Origin: Nitrososphaerota archaeon
Lineage (GTDB): Archaea; Thermoproteota; Nitrososphaeria; Nitrososphaerales; Gagatemarchaeaceae
Assembly: GCA_027886905.1 (NCBI GenBank)
Contig: JAPCJO010000004.1
Span: forward strand, 2,923 to 66,922
Reading direction: 5' to 3'
DNA: 64,000 nucleotides
Both the position numbers and the translations under genes were made by a program. Numbering within the stretch: position 1 is the stretch's first letter; each line of letters starts with the position of its first letter. This document shows, piece after piece, positions 57,030-64,000 of the stretch. The notes under the pieces are model-generated. The model did not search any database. It was not told the origin of the DNA and saw only the letters and a program-made list of their open reading frames with translations.

Positions 57030-57303
57030 AACGCAGGGCAAGATAATCGCGGACATCCTGACGACAGCAAGGGACATGAACCAGGACGGGCAGGGCGTCG
57101 GCATAACTACGTTGCTGAGGCGAGGGAACGTTTCATACACCAGGATGACAAAGCTGATCGTGGACCTCGTCGGAGCCGGGCTCCTCCTTGAAGAGACCCT
57201 GGAGAAGAACTCAAAGTACAAGATCAGCGACAAGGGCATGATGTTCCTCCAGCAATACGTCCAGTTCGAGGACTTTGCCCAGTCCTACGGACTGCGGCTG
57301 TAG
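57016..57303 (+). CDS. Winged-helix DNA-binding protein
   Basis: RTQGKIIADILTTARDMNQDGQGVGITTLLRRGNVSYTRMTKLIVDLVGAGLLLEETLEKNSKYKISDKGMMFL; 14-nt overlap with the membrane gene. Confidence 0.85.
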   Translation: MPQYRTQGKIIADILTTARDMNQDGQGVGITTLLRRGNVSYTRMTKLIVDLVGAGLLLEETLEKNSKYKISDKGMMFLQQYVQFEDFAQSYGLRL

Positions 57304-57379
57304 GCACGCTCCCGACCATCAGGCTACCTTTTTTACTCGCCAGAGAGCTGTCGCGCCCGGAGCGGCTGAGATCACCCAC

Positions 57380-58297
57380 ATGATTGGTTTCCTTGGTGCC
57401 GGAAGGGTGGGCGCCCAGGCCGCCCTCGAGGTCGCCTCAGCGGGGATTGACGACGTCACCCTCGTCGACATCGCGTCTGGGCTCGCGGAGGGGGAGGCGA
57501 TGGACATCTCCCAGAAGATCGCCGAGACGGGCGTGGACGTCGACGTTAGGGGGTCCACCGACTTTTCGTCGCTGCGCGGGTCGAAGATCGTCGTGATCAC
57601 CGCCGGGCTGGCGCGCAAGCCGGGGATGACCAGGATGGACCTTCTCGAGAAGAACGCGGGGATAGTGTCCGCGGTGGCCAAGGAGGTCGCCAAGCACGCC
57701 CCCGGGTGCATCGCCCTAACGGTCACGAACCCGATGGACGTCATGAACTACGTCGTCCTGAGGAAGACGGGGTTCCCCAAGGGGAAGGTCGTCGGCATGG
57801 GCGGGATACTCGACCTGTCCCGGTTCAAGTCCACCCTCTGCGCGATGCTTGACATCTCCCACTCCTCCATCACGTCCCTCGTCATCGGCGAGCACGGCGA
57901 GAGCATGCTCCCGCTCGCGAGGTTCACCTCGGTGGGGGGAGTCCCCCTGACGACGCTGATGGATGAGACGCAGATCGCGCAGGCGATGGACGCCACCAGG
58001 CGGATAGCGATAGATGTCATCTCGAAGAAGGGCGCCACGGTGGACGCCCCGGCCAACGGAGTGGTGAGGATGGTCAAGGCCATCGCGTGGGACCGGAAGG
58101 AGGTCATCCCCGCGTCGGCGTACCTCGAGGGAGAGTACGGGGTCAACGGACTGTGCATCGGCGTTCCCCTTGTCCTCGGGGGGAACGGCGTGGAGAGGAT
58201 ACTTTCGCTCGACCTCAGCGAGAAGGAGAAGGCGCAGTTCTCGAAGGGCGCGCAAACGATCCGCGAGGGCATCGCCGCCATCCAGGGGTCACTGTAG
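57380..58297 (+). CDS. mdh: Malate dehydrogenase (LDH/MDH superfamily)
   Basis: MIGFLGAGRVGAQAALEVASAGIDDVTLVDI, VVITAGLARKPGMTRMDLLEKNAGIV, VTNPMDVMNYVVLRKTG, VIGEHGESMLPL. Confidence 0.94.
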   Translation: MIGFLGAGRVGAQAALEVASAGIDDVTLVDIASGLAEGEAMDISQKIAETGVDVDVRGSTDFSSLRGSKIVVITAGLARKPGMTRMDLLEKNAGIVSAVAKEVAKHAPGCIALTVTNPMDVMNYVVLRKTGFPKGKVVGMGGILDLSRFKSTLCAMLDISHSSITSLVIGEHGESMLPLARFTSVGGVPLTTLMDETQIAQAMDATRRIAIDVISKKGATVDAPANGVVRMVKAIAWDRKEVIPASAYLEGEYGVNGLCIGVPLVLGGNGVERILSLDLSEKEKAQFSKGAQTIREGIAAIQGSL

Positions 58298-58412
58298 CTC
58301 CTCGACGAATGGCTAAAGACACGAATGGATTAAACAAATTGTCGAAAACCGTCTAACGATTTTTCTTTTCCCTCAATACTTTTATGGCCGGCATGTTGGC
58401 CGTGAGACGACA

Positions 58413-59591
58413 TTGCTTATCATAGCACTAGTGAAGGGCGTCCCAGCGAGGACCGCCAAGGTCGTGAGGGTGGACAACATCGTCCAGCGCGACTCGATGG
58501 AGATGGTCGTGAACCCGAACGACGAAACGGCCATCGTGGGCGCAGACTACCTGAAGAGGCGCGTGGGAGGGAAGATAGTGACCCTGAGCATGGGCCCTGA
58601 TGCCAGGCTGAAGCCCATCCTGACGCCGCTCTACAACACCCAGGCGACGGGCGTCGACGAGGAGATAATCCTCAGCGACCCGAGGCTGGCCGGGTCCGAC
58701 ACGGTGGCGACCTCGTACGCGGTGGGTCACGCCGTCTTCAAGATCTACGAGAAGCACGTGACGCCTTTCGACTCCCTGATCACGCTGATCACCGGCGGCG
58801 CGTCGACCCAGGAGATCGAGGCGAAGGCGCGAGAGCTCTACGACCAGAACCTCCTCCCCAACAAGGTCTACAACGAGGAGCCAGGCACCCGCACCTCGAT
58901 AATCGGGCACTTGGTGGAGGGCAACCTGTCGCGTGACGAGGCCGTGGCGAGGCTGCGGACCGAGAGGGCGAACGTGACGAAGTTCGTCGTGGTCGCGGGC
59001 ATCAGAACGACCGACGGAGAGACCGGGAGCGTCGGCCCCCAGGTCGCCGAAGTGGTCTCCCAGAAGATGGGCATCGAGCTGCCCCACGCGACGTACGTCG
59101 AGGAGCTGGACGTCGACCCGGACTCTCTGCGCATCCACGCCGGCAGGAGGATCGGGAGGATGATCCAGAGGCTTGAGATCGAGGCCCCGTGCCTGATGAC
59201 CTTCGCCCCAGAGTACGTGGCGAAGACCATCCAATCCGTCGACTTCAACCGCGTGATAGAGAACTACTACAAGGGCAAGGTGATGGAGCCGATAAAGTGG
59301 ACGGCGGACATACTCGGCGCGGACCCGGCAAGGCTGGGCTTTGGAGGCTCTGCGGTCATAGTGGGCCCGGCCATCATAATGGGGGCGCCCATGGGACAGA
59401 AGACGCTGGACAAGAGCCTCGTCTTCACAAGGAGCGTCGACAAGACCACCTGGGAAGGGAAGGAATTCGGCCCGTTCAAGAGCGGCGACGTCGCGGACGC
59501 GCTGCCCCAGACCCTCAAGGACGACCTCTTCGCCAAGGGGGCGGTGACGCCGTTTACTCTGCAGATGCTGGGATCGGAGCTGCTGGCATGA
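58413..59591 (+). CDS. fixA: Electron transfer flavoprotein beta subunit (EtfB/FixA) with insertion and C-terminal extension
   Basis: VNPNDETAIVGADYLKRRVGGKIVTLSMGP...LSDPRLAGSDTVATSYAV...VVVAGIRTTDGETGSVGPQVAEVV; 392 aa; TTG start. Confidence 0.88.
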   Translation: MLIIALVKGVPARTAKVVRVDNIVQRDSMEMVVNPNDETAIVGADYLKRRVGGKIVTLSMGPDARLKPILTPLYNTQATGVDEEIILSDPRLAGSDTVATSYAVGHAVFKIYEKHVTPFDSLITLITGGASTQEIEAKARELYDQNLLPNKVYNEEPGTRTSIIGHLVEGNLSRDEAVARLRTERANVTKFVVVAGIRTTDGETGSVGPQVAEVVSQKMGIELPHATYVEELDVDPDSLRIHAGRRIGRMIQRLEIEAPCLMTFAPEYVAKTIQSVDFNRVIENYYKGKVMEPIKWTADILGADPARLGFGGSAVIVGPAIIMGAPMGQKTLDKSLVFTRSVDKTTWEGKEFGPFKSGDVADALPQTLKDDLFAKGAVTPFTLQMLGSELLA

Positions 59592-60739
59592 GCACCACAA
59601 CCTCCTCCACGACGGCGCCCGCCACGACCTCTGCGAAGGTCGTGCTCGCCGACTACAAGGACGTCTGGGTCTTCCTGCAGCGGCAGGACGGACACCTGTC
59701 GAACGACTCCCTAGAGCTCCTGGCTTCCGGGAGGAAGGTCGCCGACCAGGTCGGCCAGAGGCTCGTGGGCCTCATCCTCGGAAACCATCTGAGGGGCCTC
59801 TCTGAGGAAGCGATAGACTACGGCGCGGACCTCGTGCTCGTGGTCGACGACCCGGCCCTGCGCACCTACCACACTCTGAGGATGATCGACACCCTCGAGG
59901 CGATGATACTCAAGAGGAAGCCCTACGCGATAATCTTCCTCGCCACCGAGTTCGGAAGGGAGCTCGCGGCGCGGCTCGCCTACAGGGTCAACTCCGGGCT
60001 CGCGACGGACAACGTGGACTTTGAGGTCCAAGACTACTTCAACCCGAAGTTCAACGAGATGTTCCCGAAGACCATGACCCAGGTCAGGCCTGACTTTGGG
60101 AGCAGGGTCGCGAAGATCTGGACGCCGCGCCACAGGCCACAGGTCGCCACCCTCAAGCCGGGAAGCTTTACCCCGCTGGCTAGGGACCCGAGCAGGAGGG
60201 CCAACGCCAAGATAGAGAAGGTGCAGCTCCCGCGCCCGGGCAAAGCGTACGCGCTGACCGTGAAGGAGCTCGTCGAGCTCCCCAAGTCCAACGTGGACCT
60301 GGACCACGCGAGCGTGGTGATAGGGCTGGGGATGGGGATACTCCGGGGGGCGGACGGCTCTCCAAGGAACCCGCTCGTAGCCTACAAGCTCGCGACCGAG
60401 CTGAAGGAGCTCATCGAGAGGAAGTGGGGGCTCAAGACCGAGATCGGCGCCTCTAGGGGCCTCGTGATGGCCCAGGTGAAGGCACTGGAAGGCATAATCA
60501 CGAGGGACCACGAGCTCGGCCAGACGGGGACGCTCATCAGCCCGGACCTCTACATCGCGCTCGGCGTGAGCGGTTCGGCGCCTCACAGGGCCGGGATAAG
60601 GGCGAAGAAGATCCTCGCGGTCAATCCTGACCCGAATGCGCCGATCCTCCTCGCCGCGCAGTACTCCGTGGTCGGCGACCTCTACGACTTCGTGCCGAAG
60701 CTCATCGACACGCTCGAGGCCCTTCCCGATAGGGCTTGA
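59588..60739 (+). CDS. fixB: Electron transfer flavoprotein alpha subunit (EtfA/FixB)
   Basis: GASRGLVMAQVKALEGIITRDHELGQTGTLISPDLYIALGVSGSAPHRAGIRAKKILAVNPDPNAPILLAAQYSVVGDLYDFVPKL; ATGA overlap. Confidence 0.93.
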   Translation: MSTTTSSTTAPATTSAKVVLADYKDVWVFLQRQDGHLSNDSLELLASGRKVADQVGQRLVGLILGNHLRGLSEEAIDYGADLVLVVDDPALRTYHTLRMIDTLEAMILKRKPYAIIFLATEFGRELAARLAYRVNSGLATDNVDFEVQDYFNPKFNEMFPKTMTQVRPDFGSRVAKIWTPRHRPQVATLKPGSFTPLARDPSRRANAKIEKVQLPRPGKAYALTVKELVELPKSNVDLDHASVVIGLGMGILRGADGSPRNPLVAYKLATELKELIERKWGLKTEIGASRGLVMAQVKALEGIITRDHELGQTGTLISPDLYIALGVSGSAPHRAGIRAKKILAVNPDPNAPILLAAQYSVVGDLYDFVPKLIDTLEALPDRA

Positions 60740-62448
60740 ATGCCGCTGGCGCAGAATACGACGTAATCGTGGTGGGGGCGGGGCCTGGGGGCTCCGCCGC
60801 TGCCCTGACGCTCGCCCGGAAGGGCGTGAAGGTTCTCCTCATCGAGAGGGCAAAGGCCCCCGGCGAGAGCAACGTCTCGGGAGGAGTCCTCTACGGGGAT
60901 TTCACCAAGGGCTACGGGCTCATGGACCTCCTCCCGGACTTCGAGTCCGAGGCGCCGCTGGAGAGGAAGGTCCTCTCCCACGAGGTCGACATCCTCTCGA
61001 CTCCGGACCAGAGGACGGGGACGTACCGGCGGTACCGCCTCGACGGGAACTCAATCCTCGCCAGGCTCGGGCTGTTCACGGTCGAGATCGAGACGGGGCA
61101 CAACTACACGGTGACGCGCAGCGAGTTCGACCCCTGGTTCGCGCAAAAGGCCACGGCCGCGGGGGCCGAGCTGATGGTGGAGACCACTGTGAGCGGGCTC
61201 CTCACCGACGCGGAGGAGGCGGAGGAGCAAGGTGGGGGCAGGGACCCCGCCGTGCTCGGAGTGAAGACCTCGCGCGGAGAGATAAAGTCGAAGCTGGTGA
61301 TCGACTCTGCGGGCGTGACCTCCGGCCTGGTGGAGGCCGCCGGGCTCAGGGAGTCGCTCGGGCCAAGGCAGCTGTATCAGGCGGTCAAGCACGTGTTCCG
61401 CCTGCCAAAGGGGGAGGTCGACAAGCGCTTCAAGCTCAGGGAAGGAGAGGGGCGCGCGGTCAACTGCTTCGGCGACTTCATGCAGGGGGTGAGCGGGAGC
61501 GCCTTCGTGTACACCAACCGAGAGACGATATCAATCGGCATAGTCGCTTCAGTGGACTCGATGGTGCGCGCCTTCACGGAGCGCTTCGACAAGGTGGGGA
61601 CGCTCCGCGACGTGCTGGACGCCTTCGAGTCGCACCCCTACGCGGCCGAGCTCCTCGAGGGCGGGGAGCTCCTAGAGTTCTCGTCGCACAACATCCCCAG
61701 AGGGCACACGGCGATGCTGAAGAAGCCCTACGCGGGCGGCTACCTCCCCACGGGAGACGCGCTGGGGGCTTTCATCAAGATCGGCCCGCTCCTCGACGGC
61801 ATGCGAAGGGCGATAGCGAGCGGCATCATGGCGGCGGAGGCGTACATGCTCGCGAGCGAGTCTGGCTCCTTCCGCGCCTCCAACCTCTCGAGATACAAGG
61901 ACATGCTCGCGCCCCTGTATGAGGACGTCAACAGGTCCGGGAGGGAGAGCTTCTTCAGCGAGAGCGGCTTCGCGTACTCCACCCTGCCGCGCATCCTGTT
62001 CTCTTCCTCGCTCTTCTCGAAGCGGGTGAAGTTCGAGGCGTCGCCCGACCCCCGGGCGCCTCGCAGTCCGGCCATCCCCTCGGAGGCCGACGGCCCCTCC
62101 GCCCGCATCACTGTCGACCTCGAGGCGGCCTCGAAGTCCTCCGTCAAGCCATGGGTCCCAAGTTGCCCGGCCGGGTGCTTCTCGCTGGTGACGCCGAAGG
62201 GCGCGTTTACGTCCTACAAGGAGCTCTACGCGGCCAACTTCAAGCTCGCCGCCTCCTCACCAGAGCACAAGGGCGGGCTGGACGTCCTCGCATACAGGGA
62301 GACCGTCAAGGACATCCTAGAGGGCACCGTCGCCTTCGACGCCCGGGGGTGCGTGGGGTGCGGGACGTGCGGAGAGATAGGCCCCAAGGAGATGGTCGCC
62401 TTCGAGCCCGAGGCGGGAGGCCGCGGCGTGCGCTACAGGTACGGCTAG
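60736..62448 (+). CDS. fixC: FixC-FixX fusion: flavin dehydrogenase (ETF-QO like) with C-terminal FixX-type ferredoxin
   Basis: YDVIVVGAGPGGSAAALTLARKGVKVLLIER; C-terminal CPAGCFSL... and GCVGCGTCGEIGPKEMVAFEPEAGGRGVRYRYG; TTGA overlap. Confidence 0.92.
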   Translation: MNAAGAEYDVIVVGAGPGGSAAALTLARKGVKVLLIERAKAPGESNVSGGVLYGDFTKGYGLMDLLPDFESEAPLERKVLSHEVDILSTPDQRTGTYRRYRLDGNSILARLGLFTVEIETGHNYTVTRSEFDPWFAQKATAAGAELMVETTVSGLLTDAEEAEEQGGGRDPAVLGVKTSRGEIKSKLVIDSAGVTSGLVEAAGLRESLGPRQLYQAVKHVFRLPKGEVDKRFKLREGEGRAVNCFGDFMQGVSGSAFVYTNRETISIGIVASVDSMVRAFTERFDKVGTLRDVLDAFESHPYAAELLEGGELLEFSSHNIPRGHTAMLKKPYAGGYLPTGDALGAFIKIGPLLDGMRRAIASGIMAAEAYMLASESGSFRASNLSRYKDMLAPLYEDVNRSGRESFFSESGFAYSTLPRILFSSSLFSKRVKFEASPDPRAPRSPAIPSEADGPSARITVDLEAASKSSVKPWVPSCPAGCFSLVTPKGAFTSYKELYAANFKLAASSPEHKGGLDVLAYRETVKDILEGTVAFDARGCVGCGTCGEIGPKEMVAFEPEAGGRGVRYRYG

Positions 62449-62470
62449 CACCGAAAGATTCTGCCCGGGC

Positions 62471-63883
62471 CTAGCGCGAGTTCAGCTTGTCGAGCTTGAA
62501 CGCGGAGTGGATGGCCCTCACCGTGTCCTTCGCGTCCTTCTCCGCCACTATCAGCGAAAGGTTCTGATTGGACGAACCCGAGGCTATCATCTTGATGTTT
62601 ATCCGCTTGGCGGAGATCGCGCCGAACGCGGTGGACGCCACGCCCATCGTGGTCCTCATCGCTCCGCCCACAATCGCGATAGCGCTCACGTCGTCCTCCG
62701 TGAGTATGTGCCTGTAGCCCCCCTGGCCGAGCAGCGCGAGCTCCAGGGCGTTCGCACCCTTCTCCATCGAGGACCTCGCCACGACCATGCTGATGTTGGA
62801 CTCCGACACACTCTGCGATATCATCAGGACGTTTATCCCGATGCGGCCCATCACTTCGAAGATCCTCGCGGCGCTCCCCGGCTTCCCGACCATGCTCGCC
62901 CCGGCCACGGTTATCACGGCCACCTCCTTGACGAGGGCCACCGCCTTCACCACGTTCTTGGCGTAAAGCCGGGGGTTCTTCTTCACAAGTGAACCCGGGT
63001 CCTCGGGCTTGAAGGTGTTCCTGAACCTCACGGGTATCCCCTTCTCCGCCACGGGCTCCAGCGTGCGCGGGTGAAGGGCCTTCGCCCCGAATACCGCCAT
63101 CTCGCCGGCCTCTTCGTAGGAGATCTCGCGCAGCACGCGCGCGTCGGGGACTATCCTGGGGTCGGCCGTCATCAGCCCGTCGACGTCGCTCCAGATCCAG
63201 ACCTCGTCGGCATCGATCGCCGCCGCGATCGTCGTCCCCGTGAAGTCGGAGCCCCCCCTTCCGAGCGTCGTGATGTCCCCGCGCTGGGTGGCTCCTATGT
63301 AGCCCGTGACCACCGGGGTCTTCCCCTCGGCTAGGAGCGGGGCGAGCTTCTCCTTGACCTGGAACTTGGTGACCTCCATCAGCGGGGTGGCGTCGCCGAA
63401 CCTGTCGTCGGTCATTATTCCCGCCTCCCCCCCTGTCATGTAGACGGCGTCCATCCCCCTCTCGATGAGCGCTCCCATCACGATGGGGTTGGAGAGCCTC
63501 TCCCCGCAGGCTAGTATCGCGTCCTTGGACCTCGGGGTGAGCTCGCCCAGCACGGTGCTCCCTCGGGCGAGCTTCTCAAGCTGGCTGAGCGTAACGTTCA
63601 GCATCCCGAGGACCTGCCGCCTTACCGCCTTGTCGCTGACCGTTGCGGTGAGGGCCGCGAGGTGGGTCTCCCGTATCGAGGCCAGCCGCTCTTCGACGGG
63701 TTTCTCCATCCCCTTCGAGGCGTCCGCGCAGAGAGCGAGAAGCTCGTCGGTGACGTCCCCCATCGCGGAGCAGACGACCACGACCTGGTGCCCCTTGCCG
63801 TTCCCCTTCACCCGGTCCGCGACGTTCTTGATGCGCTCCGCGGACGCCACGGAGCTTCCTCCGAACTTCATGACGACCTTCAC
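62471..63883 (-). CDS. lysC: Aspartate kinase
   Basis: [57 protein letters not shown]-terminal ACT domains; GTG start. Confidence 0.95.
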   Translation of the reverse strand: MKVVMKFGGSSVASAERIKNVADRVKGNGKGHQVVVVCSAMGDVTDELLALCADASKGMEKPVEERLASIRETHLAALTATVSDKAVRRQVLGMLNVTLSQLEKLARGSTVLGELTPRSKDAILACGERLSNPIVMGALIERGMDAVYMTGGEAGIMTDDRFGDATPLMEVTKFQVKEKLAPLLAEGKTPVVTGYIGATQRGDITTLGRGGSDFTGTTIAAAIDADEVWIWSDVDGLMTADPRIVPDARVLREISYEEAGEMAVFGAKALHPRTLEPVAEKGIPVRFRNTFKPEDPGSLVKKNPRLYAKNVVKAVALVKEVAVITVAGASMVGKPGSAARIFEVMGRIGINVLMISQSVSESNISMVVARSSMEKGANALELALLGQGGYRHILTEDDVSAIAIVGGAMRTTMGVASTAFGAISAKRINIKMIASGSSNQNLSLIVAEKDAKDTVRAIHSAFKLDKLNSR

Positions 63884-63887
63884 TTTC

Positions 63888-64000
63888 TCAACCTCCGCCC
63901 ACTCCGCTCATCCTGTAGCTTGCGATGGCCTCCGCGGGCCCGTTGATCCTTCCCCTTATCTCCAGCAAGTCCCTTAGCAAAGAAGACGCTGTCTCGGGGC
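63888..64000 (-). CDS. C-terminal fragment, probably homoserine dehydrogenase
   Basis: Manual translation of tail: PETASSLLRDLLEIRGRINGPAEAIASYRMSGVGGG*; TAS-LL-DL motif and adjacency to aspartate kinase. Confidence 0.5.
   Translation of the reverse strand, partial: PETASSLLRDLLEIRGRINGPAEAIASYRMSGVGGG

Noticed and set aside
58428-59600. 390-aa minus-strand ORF
   Set aside because: Exactly antisense to fixA; Arg/His/Gly/Val-rich composition typical of GC-rich shadow ORFs.
60636-61922. 428-aa plus-strand ORF
   Set aside because: Out-of-frame shadow of fixB/fixC with extreme Arg/Gly content.
1-64000. CRISPR arrays, IS elements, integrases, rRNA genes
   Set aside because: No regularly spaced repeats, transposase/integrase motifs or rRNA-like sequence recognised on either strand by eye; a systematic search (minced, ISfinder, tRNAscan-SE, Infernal) would be needed to be certain.

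Overview
High-GC archaeal chromosomal window. Archaeal hallmarks seen directly: TFB, AT-rich TATA-like boxes about 25-30 nt upstream of many starts, frequent TTG/GTG starts, 4-nt ATGA/GTGA/TTGA gene overlaps. It looks TACK/Thaumarchaeota-like, but that is inference.

Main blocks:
(1) De novo purine and folate-C1 genes: purH diverging from purSQLFN-folD-5FCL-purE, plus a second locus purC-purM and convergent purB.
(2) A surface-glycan region at about 9.5-28.7 kb: flippase, GT2, three GT4s, asnB, a large membrane protein, an epimerase, and a long minus-strand gene run joining a sugar nucleotidyltransferase, a MacB/FtsX-type ABC exporter, a GT-C-like membrane protein and a split DUF1616-like pair.
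(3) A two-gene 'bacterial-flavoured' island at about 28.8-30.8 kb, with an 11-residue-repeat protein.
(4) ABC-2 exporter, acetyl-CoA synthetase, class V aminotransferase, Gfo/Idh dehydrogenase, LsrF-like aldolase/thiolase, RNase HI, TRAM protein and a Tat-exported beta-helix protein.
(5) XdhC-CoxM-CoxS without a CoxL, an AN1-like mini zinc finger, an HDAC-like deacetylase and an MDR alcohol dehydrogenase.
(6) CPBP protease, a 38-aa leaderless micro-ORF, an Lrp-like regulator, TFB, and a winged-helix/membrane pair.
(7) Malate dehydrogenase, EtfB-EtfA-(FixC-FixX fusion), aspartate kinase and a probable homoserine dehydrogenase fragment.

The strongest candidates for something undescribed are the GT-C/ABC/DUF1616 operon, the repeat-protein island, the 38-aa leaderless ORF and possible CTG initiation in glycan genes. 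No rRNA, tRNA, CRISPR array or transposase was recognised. All family names come from reading the sequence; no database search was run.
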